In this document: in pieces, positions 1 through 7,440 of the stretch
Layout: the number at the start of each line of letters is the position of its first letter
Position numbering within the stretch: the first letter of the stretch is position 1
NCBI GenBank assembly: GCA_934446475.1
Contig: CAKSEH010000017.1
Span: forward strand, 1-32,163
From: an uncultured Eubacteriales bacterium
GTDB taxonomy: Bacteria > Bacillota > Clostridia > Oscillospirales > Acutalibacteraceae
Length of the DNA stretch: 32,163 bases
Reading direction: 5' to 3'
Notes under the pieces: generated by a model
The model's database searches: none
The model's input: the letters and a program-made list of their open reading frames with translations, nothing else
What the model was told of the DNA's origin: nothing
Program-made: the position numbers and the translations under genes

Positions 1-150
1 AAATTAAAACAGCAGCTTAAATATCAAAGATTAAACATTAAAATTTATAGCAAAAGATATTTTTCATTCGTGAATTTTAAATAAGTAATTGAAAAATATC
101 AAAATATGAAGCCAAAAAACAAAAGAGAAAAATACTAAATCACAAGAAAA

Positions 151-285
151 AATACCCCTCAGTCAGCCATAAGGCTGACAGCTTTTTCTCCGAAAACAGG
201 CACCCTTTTGTCTGCTTCGCAGACATTTCCCCTAACAGGGGAATAACCTCTATTTCAGCTTACGCTGAAAAGAAGGGAGCCTAAG
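151..285. repeat. String-of-hairpins dispersed repeat, copy 1
   Basis: Four consecutive short inverted repeats can be read: CAGTCAGCC/GGCTGACAG (160-181), TGTCTGC/GCAGACA (209-225), TTCCCCT/AGGGGAA (227-243) and TTTCAGC/GCTGAAA (253-270), ending in AGAAGGGAGCC. The same order of blocks, with changed stems, recurs near 30450-30585 and, in the opposite orientation, at 19837-19995 and 20178-20910. No ORF covers it. It looks like a non-coding dispersed element of Clostridia. The rest of 1-611 is AT-rich flank and an undistinguished stretch (about 345-500) in which I see nothing. Confidence 0.75.
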
Positions 286-506
286 GTGGGAGCAATTTTG
301 TCGGTTGCTCTGCAGGTATTTCCGTACGTCGCTGAAAAGGGTGGTCTCTATGTCTGTCCTATCGTAAAAAAGGGAAGCTGGAATTTGAAAGCCGTTTTAT
401 TTGCTGTTGCAAAGAAAATCTCAAAGCAAGGAAAATAATCTCTGTTTTTTGAAACAAAAAGGATTAAAATCAAAAGAGATAACCTTTTATTCGCAGCCGT
501 AAAAAT

Positions 507-539
507 TCTTCCCGACAGTAAAAATATCTGTCGGGAAGA
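507..539 (-). terminator. Intrinsic terminator of the lrp-aminotransferase operon
   Basis: An 11-13 bp perfect stem (CTTCCCGACAG at 508-518 with CTGTCGGGAAG at 528-538) is followed on the minus strand by AATTTTT. It sits 73 bp past the aminotransferase stop codon, in the right orientation for ending that operon. Confidence 0.85.
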
Positions 540-611
540 TAAAAATACGATGTTGTCGGTAAAATTTCGTCTTAGAAAGGGATCGATAAGGTGTTCTTTT
601 ACTTTGATTTT

Positions 612-1784
612 TTATTTTATTTCTTTTACAAATTCGCCTATTCGTGTAATAGCTTCGATTATATGCTCTTTACTGTAACAGTAAGAAGCACGGACAAATC
701 CCTCTCCGCCTTTACCGAAAGCCGTTCCCGGCACGATGGCTACGTGTTTTGCTTGCAAGAGTTTCTCACAGAATTCATCGCTTGAAAGCCCCGTTGATTT
801 TATACAGGGGAATGTATAAAACGCCCCTTTCGGTTCTCTGCAGGTAAGACCTATGCTGTTAAAGCCTTCCGTCATAAGCAGTCTGCGGCGGTTATATTCC
901 CGATGCATTTCACCGACCTGTTCATCGCAGGTCCTCAGTGCCTCTATTGCGGCATACTGAGATGTAGTCGGAGCACACATTATGGCAAACTGATGTATTT
1001 TTGTTATTTGCTTTATTATCGGAGCCGGTCCGCAGGCAAACCCGAGTCGCCAACCCGTCATAGAAAAGGATTTTGAAAATCCGTTTACGGTCACGGTACG
1101 CTCTGCCATACCGTCAACAGATGCGACGCTGACGTGAGGCTTGCCGGTAAATGTAAGCTCGGAATATATTTCGTCGGAAACAACTATAATATCGGTTCCC
1201 TTTAAAATATCGGCGATTTTTTCAAGATCTTCTCTTTCCATAACCGCACCCGTGGGGTTGCAGGGATAAGGAAGAATGAGAATCTTTGTTTTATCGGTTA
1301 TCGCCGCCTTAAGGCTTTCGGGTGTAAGCTTAAAATCATCTTCAGCTTTGGTTTCGATTATAACCGGCTTTCCGCCCGAAAGCAGAGCTATAGGCTCATA
1401 GCAAACATAACTCGGCTGCGGAATTATAACCTCGTCGCCCGGATTTATAAGAGCTCTTACGGCTGCGTCTATCGCTTCACTCCCGCCGACGGTTATCAAA
1501 ACCTCTTTTTGCGGATCATACACTGTGTTATATTTGCGCTCAAGATATGCGGCAACCTCTTCACGAAGCTTTATTATTCCGCTGTTTGCCGTATATTTTG
1601 TTTTTCCTTTTTCAAGGGAGGCTATTCCGGCTTTCCTGACTTGCCACGGGGTTTGAAAATCCGGCTCGCCAACGCCGAGAGATATAACATCGTCCATAGT
1701 GGCAGCAATATCAAAAAACTTTCGTATTCCGGACGGCTTGATTTCGGTTACGGTTTTGCTCAGAACCGAGGAGTAGTCTATCAT
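612..1784 (-). CDS. Pyridoxal-phosphate-dependent class I/II aminotransferase
   Basis: 390 aa, normal full length for fold-type I aminotransferases of the aspartate/alanine/aromatic group. Landmarks seen: SLGVGEPDFQTP near residue 35-46, PCNPTG (Asn176), SDEIY (Asp204, cofactor ring contact), SKSFSMTGWR with the probable Schiff-base Lys238, and a C-terminal FVRASY Arg that normally binds the substrate carboxylate. It should move an amino group between an amino acid and a 2-oxo acid in the cytoplasm; substrate cannot be fixed from sequence. The gene overlaps the upstream Lrp-family gene by 4 bp, so the two are translationally coupled, and the pair sits behind a T-box leader whose likely specifier codon is GCU (Ala). 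That makes alanine formation from pyruvate a reasonable guess, but only an inference. Confidence 0.9.
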   Translation of the reverse strand: MIDYSSVLSKTVTEIKPSGIRKFFDIAATMDDVISLGVGEPDFQTPWQVRKAGIASLEKGKTKYTANSGIIKLREEVAAYLERKYNTVYDPQKEVLITVGGSEAIDAAVRALINPGDEVIIPQPSYVCYEPIALLSGGKPVIIETKAEDDFKLTPESLKAAITDKTKILILPYPCNPTGAVMEREDLEKIADILKGTDIIVVSDEIYSELTFTGKPHVSVASVDGMAERTVTVNGFSKSFSMTGWRLGFACGPAPIIKQITKIHQFAIMCAPTTSQYAAIEALRTCDEQVGEMHREYNRRRLLMTEGFNSIGLTCREPKGAFYTFPCIKSTGLSSDEFCEKLLQAKHVAIVPGTAFGKGGEGFVRASYCYSKEHIIEAITRIGEFVKEIK

Positions 1785-2266
1785 AACAGAAACTGCCCCC
1801 TGTCATCTTTTTTGGTGTCTAAAAACGAAAGGTCAAGTTCTTTGTATCTTCTCATAACAAAGTGAGTCGTCGTCGATGTTACCGAATCTATTGTTGCAAG
1901 CTCTCTCGAAACAAATCTTGCAACATCCTGAAGAGTCTTGCCTTTTACAACAACATTAAGGTCATACACACCAGACATAAGGTAAACGGACTCGACCTCC
2001 GGATAGGAGGCAACTCTTTCGGCAACTTCTTCAAAACCACGGTCTGCTTTGGGTACAACATTAAGCTCGATTATTGCGGAAACATACGCATCCTCGGTTT
2101 GTTCCCAGTCTATAACGGCTTTATATCCCCTGATTATCCCCTGCTTTTCATATGCCTTTATCTCGGCCTTGACCTCCGCCTCGGTTTTTCCGAGCATCGC
2201 CGCAAGTTGGGCGTCGGTATACCTTGCATTAGTAGCAAGAAGTTTTAAAAGCTCTGATTTCATCAT
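1781..2266 (-). CDS. Lrp/AsnC family transcriptional regulator
   Basis: 161 aa, the usual size. An N-terminal winged helix-turn-helix (about residues 4-60, LLKLLATNARYTDAQLAAML) is followed by the ligand-binding RAM/ACT-like domain (about 68-150). These regulators sense amino acids and usually act on a neighbouring gene. Start chosen at 2266: AGGAGG lies 7 nt upstream; a second ATG follows immediately. It is first in a two-gene operon with the aminotransferase (4-bp overlap) and is preceded by a T-box leader and terminator, so both a tRNA-sensing riboswitch and an amino-acid-binding protein could control or report on the same amino acid. Family is clear; ligand is unknown. Confidence 0.92.
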   Translation of the reverse strand: MMKSELLKLLATNARYTDAQLAAMLGKTEAEVKAEIKAYEKQGIIRGYKAVIDWEQTEDAYVSAIIELNVVPKADRGFEEVAERVASYPEVESVYLMSGVYDLNVVVKGKTLQDVARFVSRELATIDSVTSTTTHFVMRRYKELDLSFLDTKKDDRGQFLL

Positions 2267-2548
2267 AAAAATTCCTCCTATAATAAAACGCCCCGAGACA
2301 GATATAATTCTGTCTCGGGGCGAACCTAATTAAAGTTAAAATAAGTCCGTGTTACCACCCGAGCTTCGGCTGCAAAATCACAACCGCACTCTCACGCTTT
2401 TTAACGGAAGCGAACCGACATTCCCTTTCGGGCGCAACTTTAAAGAGAGCTTCGCACCTTTGCCTCGCTGAAGGCTTTCACCTGCCGCCTACATCTCTTA
2501 AAATACGAACCGCAAAGAGCTACTTATTCTTTTTCACAGTTTTTAAGC
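2267..2548 (-). promoter_or_regulatory. T-box riboswitch leader, probable alanine specifier
   Basis: The roughly 280-nt leader read on the minus strand holds the standard T-box landmarks: an early AAGUAGC segment, the AGAGA...GGUGAAAGCC stem I arm, then GCGAAGCUCUC, and the T-box motif GGGUGGUAACACGG (complement near 2345-2360) followed by a terminator hairpin. In GCGAA-GCU-CUC the triplet right after GAA is GCU, an Ala codon; a one-base shift would give CUC (Leu). UGGU in the T-box would pair with an ACCA tRNA end, which fits tRNA-Ala (discriminator A). Uncharged tRNA should favour antitermination into the lrp-aminotransferase operon. Confidence 0.85.
2289..2322 (-). terminator. T-box regulated terminator hairpin
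   Basis: Perfect 13-bp stem CGCCCCGAGACAG (2289-2301) / CTGTCTCGGGGCG (2310-2322), followed on the minus strand by TTTTATTA and then the AGGAGG site of the Lrp gene. It may also end read-through from the oad operon, which has no separate terminator before the T-box promoter. Confidence 0.9.
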
Positions 2549-2554
2549 AAGCTT

Positions 2555-2583
2555 ATAATACTATATTTTTTTGATTTTGTCAA
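2555..2583 (-). promoter_or_regulatory. Sigma-A promoter of the T-box/lrp operon
   Basis: Minus strand TTGACA (2578-2583), 17-nt spacer, TATTAT (2555-2560). The -35 box lies only a few bases past the oadA stop codon. Confidence 0.75.
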
Positions 2584-2589
2584 GTCGGC

Positions 2590-3996
2590 CTATACTGAGA
2601 GGTCCTCAACAAGGAGTTCACGAACGCCGCTGTCCTCGGGTTTTTCAGCATCCCTTACCTTGAAGAACTTTTCGGCAACTGCAGGGAAGAGGGCATAACT
2701 TAAAACATCCTCTTCGCTCTTGCCTATTCCCTTTAATTTCATCTCACGGGCATAGTTTTCAAGTTCGGGCTTTATGAGGTCTGCGGGACGGCAGGTTATA
2801 ACCTTATCGTCACCTATGCATTTTTTCCTTACTTCCTCGTTGACTTCGCCGGGAAGCGCACCGTATTCTCCTTTGAGCATACCCTTTGATTCTTTGGGAA
2901 CCATTTTGTAGCGTTCTCCCGAAAGGACATTCATAACCGCCTGCGTGCCGACTATCTGACTTGTAGGCGTTACAAGCGGAGGATACCCGAAGTCTTTTCT
3001 TACTCTCGGAACCTCTGCGAGAACATCATAGTATTTATCCTCTGCACCCGCTGCCTTAAGCTGGGAAATAAGGTTTGAAAGCATACCGCCCGGCACCTGA
3101 TAAACAAGCGTTTTGGTATCAACATTCAAAACTTTCGGATCAAGGATACCTTCTGCCTTCATCTTATCGGCAACGGTACGGAAATATGCCGCAAGGTCGT
3201 TAAGCGCAGTAAGGTCAAGACCGGTGTCCCTCGGCGTTCCTTTAAGGGTCGCAACAAGGGCTTCGGTTGCAGGCTGAGACGTTCCGTTGGCAAACGGCGA
3301 AAGTGCAGTATCAACTATATCAACACCTGCCTGAACCGCCATAAGATAAGTCATATCGCCTGTACCGGTGGTATTGTGTGTGTGGAGATGAATCGGAACC
3401 TTAACGCTTTCCTTAAGACGCTTTACAAGAGAGTAAGCGTCAAACGGGAGCAAAAGGTTTGCCATATCTTTTATACAGATTACATCTGCACCCATTTTTT
3501 CAAGCTTTTTTGCAAGCTCAACAAAATAATCCTCGTTGTGAACGGGGCTTACGGTATAGCTTATGGCAGCCTCGCATATTCCGCCGTATTTTTTGCAGCT
3601 CTTCATTGACTGCTCTAAATTTCTGACATCATTTAAGGCATCAAATATTCTTATAACATCTATTCCGTTTTCAATGGATTTCTTTATAAACTCGTCAACA
3701 ACATCATCTGCATAATGCTTATATCCGAGAAGATTCTGACCTCTCAGCAGCATCTGGAGCTTTGTGTTAGGCATATGCTTTTTAAGAGTACGGAGCCTCT
3801 CCCACGGGTCCTCATTCAAAAAGCGCATACAAGCATCAAAAGTAGCTCCACCCCAGCACTCAATAGACCAATAACCCATTTTGTCAAGCCTTTCGAGCGC
3901 AGGAAGCATATCCTCTATACGCATTCTCGTAGCTGCTTGAGACTGATGAGCGTCTCTTAAAATGGTATCGGTTATATAAAGCTTTTTATTTTCCAT
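2590..3996 (-). CDS. oadA: Oxaloacetate decarboxylase subunit alpha (carboxyltransferase)
   Basis: 468 aa carrying the carboxyltransferase domain shared by oxaloacetate decarboxylase alpha and pyruvate carboxylase PycB. TDTILRDAHQS at residues 9-19 gives the metal Asp15; VICIKDMA holds Lys176, the usual carbamylated lysine; HLHTHN (His205, His207) supplies metal ligands. A conserved PycA-associated domain follows (about 290-468). The C-terminal biotinyl domain found in many OadA proteins is absent; a separate biotin carrier is encoded two genes upstream. The enzyme should transfer CO2 from oxaloacetate to biotin, giving pyruvate. It is last in the operon, 15 nt after oadB, with AGGAGG before the start. 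A PycB-like role is the alternative, but no biotin carboxylase gene is present, and oadB/oadG argue for the sodium pump. Confidence 0.92.
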   Translation of the reverse strand: MENKKLYITDTILRDAHQSQAATRMRIEDMLPALERLDKMGYWSIECWGGATFDACMRFLNEDPWERLRTLKKHMPNTKLQMLLRGQNLLGYKHYADDVVDEFIKKSIENGIDVIRIFDALNDVRNLEQSMKSCKKYGGICEAAISYTVSPVHNEDYFVELAKKLEKMGADVICIKDMANLLLPFDAYSLVKRLKESVKVPIHLHTHNTTGTGDMTYLMAVQAGVDIVDTALSPFANGTSQPATEALVATLKGTPRDTGLDLTALNDLAAYFRTVADKMKAEGILDPKVLNVDTKTLVYQVPGGMLSNLISQLKAAGAEDKYYDVLAEVPRVRKDFGYPPLVTPTSQIVGTQAVMNVLSGERYKMVPKESKGMLKGEYGALPGEVNEEVRKKCIGDDKVITCRPADLIKPELENYAREMKLKGIGKSEEDVLSYALFPAVAEKFFKVRDAEKPEDSGVRELLVEDLSV

Positions 3997-4011
3997 AAAT
4001 TTTGCCTCCTA

Positions 4012-5211
4012 TCAGCCGAAGAGGGCTATAAGCGCACCGGCAGCGATAGCTGAACCTATTACACCGGCAACATTCGGACCCATTGCGTGCATAAGCAGGA
4101 AATTTGAGGGGTTCTCTTTCTGACCCACGCTCTGCGAAACACGGGCTGCCATCGGAACTGCCGAAACTCCTGCCGAACCGATAAGCGGATTTATCTTGTT
4201 CTTTGTGAAGAGATTCATAAACTTTGCGAGCAAAACTCCGCCTGCGGTTCCCAGAGCAAATGCGCAAACGCCCATTGCAAGTATTTTAAGCGTGTTGAGA
4301 TTGAGGAACGCTTCGGCTGTTGCGGTCGCTCCTACGGATATACCGAGGAAAATAGTAACTATATTCATAAGCTCGTTCTGAGCGGTTTTGCAAAGTCTTT
4401 CCGCAACTCCGGACTCCTTCCAGAGGTTGCCGAGCATAAGGCAGCCTACGAGCGGCGTGGCAGAAGGAACAAGAAGAGCAACAAAAACGGTAACAACTAT
4501 GGGGAATATGATCTTCTCCTTCTTTGAAACCTGTCTTAAAGCCTTCATTTCTATCATACGCTCTTTTTTTGTTGTAAGAAGCTTCATTATAGGCGGCTGA
4601 ATAACCGGAACAAGCGCCATATAAGAGTATGCCGCAACTGCTATCGGTCCTAACAGATTGGGAGCAAGTTTTGAAGTTACAAATATAGCGGTAGGACCGT
4701 CGGCTCCGCCTATTATGCCTATCGACGATGCTTCGGTTCCCGTAAATCCGAGATAAATGCATCCGATAAATGTAACAAAAATACCTATCTGTGCGGCAGC
4801 GCCGAGAAGAAGTGATTTCGGGTTTGCTATAAGCGGACCGAAATCTGTCATAGCGCCTATGCCTATGAATATAAGGCAGGGATAAATGCAGGTCTTAACA
4901 CCGATATAAAGGAAGTCAAGCAGTCCGCCGTTAGCCATTATATAGCCGTAACTGTGGTAATGCGCTCCGCCCTCTTTCATAAATTCGGTCCAAAGTTCGC
5001 CGTTATAAAGGCCTGCTCCGGGGAGGTTGGTAAGCAACATTCCGAAAGCAATGCCTATAAGCAGCAACGGTTCAAATTTTTTGTGTATGGCAAGCCAAAG
5101 CAGAAAAAGGGAAATGACTATCATTGCAAGATATCTCCAGTTTCCCGCAAAGTCGCCGAAAAGCATATAAAATCCGGTTTGTTTACCGAATTCAACAAGT
5201 TTATCTAACAT
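4012..5211 (-). CDS. oadB: Sodium-ion-translocating decarboxylase subunit beta
   Basis: 399 aa, strongly hydrophobic with many membrane helices. Family landmarks include the GGADGPTAIFVTSKLAP segment near residue 170-185 and the C-terminal GPNVAGVIGSAIAAG glycine-rich segment. The subunit decarboxylates carboxybiotin and couples this to Na+ export across the cytoplasmic membrane. AAGGAG lies 8 nt before the ATG. It sits 28 nt after the biotin-carrier gene and 15 nt before oadA. A methylmalonyl-CoA or glutaconyl-CoA decarboxylase beta subunit would look similar; the oadA-type alpha subunit next door decides for oxaloacetate. Confidence 0.93.
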   Translation of the reverse strand: MLDKLVEFGKQTGFYMLFGDFAGNWRYLAMIVISLFLLWLAIHKKFEPLLLIGIAFGMLLTNLPGAGLYNGELWTEFMKEGGAHYHSYGYIMANGGLLDFLYIGVKTCIYPCLIFIGIGAMTDFGPLIANPKSLLLGAAAQIGIFVTFIGCIYLGFTGTEASSIGIIGGADGPTAIFVTSKLAPNLLGPIAVAAYSYMALVPVIQPPIMKLLTTKKERMIEMKALRQVSKKEKIIFPIVVTVFVALLVPSATPLVGCLMLGNLWKESGVAERLCKTAQNELMNIVTIFLGISVGATATAEAFLNLNTLKILAMGVCAFALGTAGGVLLAKFMNLFTKNKINPLIGSAGVSAVPMAARVSQSVGQKENPSNFLLMHAMGPNVAGVIGSAIAAGALIALFG

Positions 5212-5239
5212 CTCGGTTCTCCTTATTCCAAACTGAATT

Positions 5240-5599
5240 TTAAGCCAGCGTGCAGAGAACCGTTCCTGTCTCGACGGATGAGCCCTTTGAAATTACACCT
5301 GAAACAACACCGTCACACGGAGCCATAATTTCGTTCTCCATTTTCATAGCTTCGAGTATCATAAGGACATCGCCTTTTTTAACCGAAGATCCGTTTGAAA
5401 CATTTACGGAAAGGATAGTTCCCGGCATAGGACAATTAACCGTTGTGGCGCCGGACGGAACAGATACCGGTGCCGCTGCCGGAGCGGGAGCCGCCTTGGT
5501 TTCTTCCTTTGCGGGAGCAGTGTTGACGCTTGAAGCATCAACCGCCTCGAGAGTAATTTCGTAAGCTGTACCGTTGACGGTAACTTTATAAGTTTTCAT
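5240..5599 (-). CDS. Biotin carboxyl carrier protein of the decarboxylase
   Basis: 119 aa. An N-terminal segment (1-20) is followed by an Ala/Pro-rich flexible linker (about 27-50) and a biotinyl domain (about 52-119) with EAMKMENEI; Lys86 is the biotinylation site. It shuttles the carboxyl group from OadA to OadB. Here it is a stand-alone protein instead of the C-terminal domain of OadA, as also known in gcdC/mmdC-type systems. GAGG precedes the start. A 166-nt structured spacer separates it from oadG upstream. Confidence 0.93.
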   Translation of the reverse strand: MKTYKVTVNGTAYEITLEAVDASSVNTAPAKEETKAAPAPAAAPVSVPSGATTVNCPMPGTILSVNVSNGSSVKKGDVLMILEAMKMENEIMAPCDGVVSGVISKGSSVETGTVLCTLA

Positions 5600-5765
5600 A
5601 GTTTAAACCTCTTTTTCTAAGTTTTAAATCGGAGCAACACCCTGCTTTGTTTGCAAGCTGCGCAAATGAGTGTCAGCTCCTCAGTCTTTGCCGTGAAAGA
5701 TTACGCTTATCCTCTAAAGACTGAAATGGAACCCACCTTTTAAGGCGGGGAACATCTGCGTTAGT
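5600..5765 (-). ncRNA. Structured RNA spacer within the oad operon
   Basis: The gap between oadG and the biotin carrier gene holds three inverted repeats in a row. On + coordinates these are CCCaCCTT/AAGGcGGG (5732-5749), CAGTCTTT/AAAGACTG (5682-5689 with 5716-5723), and a nested arm GGAGC(a)ACAC ... GTGT(ca)GCTCC (5631-5680) enclosing TTTGC/GCAAA. None is followed by a U run, so it is not a simple terminator. It could be a 5'-UTR element of the biotin-carrier gene, a processing or stability signal, or an embedded ncRNA. I do not recognise the family. Confidence 0.5.
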
Positions 5766-6089
5766 TTATAATTTTCTGAATGAATGTATCCTCAAAGCGG
5801 AAACATCGGTTCCCATATCCTCTGCGCAAACCGCTGCTACAGCCGCAACTATTTCTCCTCGGTTTTCCTCGGGAACAGGAGCTGCTGCAACCGCCGCCGC
5901 TGCAGGCTTTTCGGGTTCCTTATTGCTCATACTGCAAAGTCCGCCCATTATTTTACAGATAATGATTATAGATATGAGACCTACAAAAACCGTACCCATA
6001 CCCATACAAATAACAAACCAACTCGGTATACTTTCGCCGCCGGTCTGTGCAGTGTTTGCCGCTGCGTTCAACAATAAAATATTCTGCAT
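5766..6089 (-). CDS. oadG: Sodium pump decarboxylase gamma subunit (OadG family)
   Basis: 107 aa. One membrane helix at about residues 23-46 (WFVICMGMGTVFVGLISIIII), an Ala/Pro-rich linker at 60-75, and the family-typical C-terminal tail ALRIHSFRKL. The gamma subunit anchors the alpha and beta subunits and helps assembly. It is the first gene of the operon, with GGGAGGTG 7 nt before the ATG and a promoter at 6149-6177. Small OadG proteins diverge strongly; the call rests on topology, tail motif and operon position. Confidence 0.85.
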   Translation of the reverse strand: MQNILLLNAAANTAQTGGESIPSWFVICMGMGTVFVGLISIIIICKIMGGLCSMSNKEPEKPAAAAVAAAPVPEENRGEIVAAVAAVCAEDMGTDVSALRIHSFRKL

Positions 6090-6148
6090 TTGAATGCACC
6101 TCCCTGAAGCCTTTAAAATATATCTTTATAAAAAGCCTAATCGAGTTA

Positions 6149-6177
6149 ATTATATTATAATCGTTGTTTTTACTCAA
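6149..6177 (-). promoter_or_regulatory. Promoter of the oad operon
   Basis: Minus strand TTGAGT (6172-6177), 17-nt spacer, TATAAT (6149-6154). A perfect palindrome, AATATTCG-T-CGAATATT, covers 6176-6192 at the outer edge of the -35 box. Confidence 0.6.
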
Positions 6178-6192
6178 TATTCGTCGAATATT
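6176..6192. promoter_or_regulatory. Perfect 17-bp palindrome upstream of oad promoter (candidate operator)
   Basis: AATATTCG (6176-6183), T, CGAATATT (6185-6192). It abuts the -35 box of the oad promoter, and the divergent cotJ operon lies 137 bp away on its other side. Binding protein unknown. Confidence 0.4.
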
Positions 6193-6328
6193 ATTAACTT
6201 TTATTTAACACGCATTTAAATAACTTAACAAAATATTAACAAGTAATTCTGTCAACGGGTAACACAAATCTCCTAATAAAATATTATGTTATATAGATGT
6301 CCCGAAAAACTGAGAAGGAGTAATGGTA

Positions 6329-6511
6329 ATGAACAGTATGAAGAACGAAAACGGCTGCGTGTACCCGGGCAACAGTTCGGATATTTTAACAATGGCGTTT
6401 TTGGAAATACAGCCGCTTGATGCGGTTTACAGCCTTTCGGACGCTTTCAATGCGGGAACACTTTTCCCCGACCTTAACAAACCGCTGCTTATAAGAGGTG
6501 AAAAAGGATGA
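6329..6511 (+). CDS. cotJA: Spore coat associated protein CotJA
   Basis: 60 aa from the preferred start. The body reads LTMAFLEIQPLDAVYSLSDAF and GTLFPDLNKP, matching the CotJA pattern of a short hydrophobic/Trp-Tyr segment followed by GT-FP-L-KP. GAAGGAG at 6314-6320 is 8 nt from the ATG at 6329 but only 2 nt from the ATG at 6323, so 6329 is the better start. It overlaps cotJB by 4 bp. The cotJ operon is expressed in the mother cell during sporulation in known species; no clean sigma-E promoter was identified by eye here. Confidence 0.85.
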   Translation: MNSMKNENGCVYPGNSSDILTMAFLEIQPLDAVYSLSDAFNAGTLFPDLNKPLLIRGEKG

Positions 6512-6771
6512 ATGAGCAACAGACAATGAAACGCAAGCTTAACGAGATAGCCTTCGCAATCCACGAACTTGTCCTTTTTTTGGATACGCATACCGAATGT
6601 GAAAAAGCGCTTTCGCTGCTTGAAAGCTACAGGGGAATGTATAAGGAATTGCTTGAGGCGTATGAGAAAAAGTACGGCACTCTGATACTCACCTATAACG
6701 ATCCGGACGATAAAACCCGTTGGCAGTGGGTAGACGGACCGTGGCCGTGGGAAAACAGCGAAAAGGAGTAA
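6508..6771 (+). CDS. cotJB: Spore coat protein CotJB
   Basis: 87 aa, the usual size. The pattern AIHELVLFLDTHTECEKAL near residues 17-36 and the Trp-rich C-terminus (TRWQWVDGPWPWE) are typical of CotJB. It overlaps cotJA by 4 bp (ATGA) and is 6 bp ahead of cotJC. Its exact biochemical role in the coat is not established. Confidence 0.92.
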   Translation: MNEQQTMKRKLNEIAFAIHELVLFLDTHTECEKALSLLESYRGMYKELLEAYEKKYGTLILTYNDPDDKTRWQWVDGPWPWENSEKE

Positions 6772-6777
6772 TGCAAA

Positions 6778-7374
6778 ATGTGGCAATATGAAAAGAAATT
6801 ACAGTATCCGGTTAAGATAAAAACGCCTAATCCCGCTCTTGCAAAGATAATAATAAGTCAGTACGGCGGACCGGACGGCGAACTCGGAGCGTCATTAAGG
6901 TATTTGTCGCAACGGTATTCTATGCCTTATGACGATGTCCGTGCAGTGCTTACGGATATAGGAACGGAAGAGCTTGCCCATCTTGAAATGGTAAGCGCTA
7001 TGGTTTATCAGCTTACAAAAAATCTCACCCCTGAACTTATAAAAAAGTCCGGATTTGATACTTACTTTGTAGATCATACGGCAGGGGTTTACCCTCAGGC
7101 AGCATCGGGCGTGCCGTGGTGCGCCGATTATATAGGAGTTAAGGGAGATATAATCGCAGACCTGCACGAAGATTTAGCAGCGGAGCAAAAAGCGAGAGTA
7201 ACCTATGACAATCTGATACGGCTCATAGACGATCCCGATATTTTAGATCCGCTTAAGTTTTTAAGGGAAAGAGAAATAGTTCATTATCAGCGTTTCGGCG
7301 AAGTGCTGAGGCGCACTACCGACAGGCTTGATTCGAAAAACTTCTACGCTTTTAATCCGAGTTTTGATAAATAA
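6778..7374 (+). CDS. cotJC: Manganese catalase family spore protein CotJC
   Basis: 198 aa ferritin-like four-helix protein. Likely di-metal ligands are in GPDGELGASLRYLSQ (Glu near 36), EELAHLE (Glu and His near 70-73), and in the C-terminal helices AAEQKAR and REREIVHYQRF. Family members disproportionate hydrogen peroxide or are structural coat proteins with a manganese catalase fold. It ends the cotJABC operon and is followed 7 bp later by a strong bidirectional terminator. Confidence 0.94.
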   Translation: MWQYEKKLQYPVKIKTPNPALAKIIISQYGGPDGELGASLRYLSQRYSMPYDDVRAVLTDIGTEELAHLEMVSAMVYQLTKNLTPELIKKSGFDTYFVDHTAGVYPQAASGVPWCADYIGVKGDIIADLHEDLAAEQKARVTYDNLIRLIDDPDILDPLKFLREREIVHYQRFGEVLRRTTDRLDSKNFYAFNPSFDK

Positions 7375-7380
7375 AAATTC

Positions 7381-7411
7381 AGCCGCAGCGAATATTCTGT
7401 TCGCTGCGGCT
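7381..7411. terminator. Bidirectional terminator between cotJC and the Rrf2 gene
   Basis: Perfect 12-bp stem AGCCGCAGCGAA / TTCGCTGCGGCT with a 7-nt loop. A T-rich run follows on the plus strand and an A-rich flank precedes it, serving the convergent genes on both sides. Confidence 0.85.
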
Positions 7412-7440
7412 GTTCGGTTTTACACAAGCCCGAATTTTAA

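Noticed and set aside
2590..3996. Pyruvate carboxylase subunit B
   Set aside because: No biotin carboxylase partner, and the membrane subunits OadB and OadG are in the same operon.
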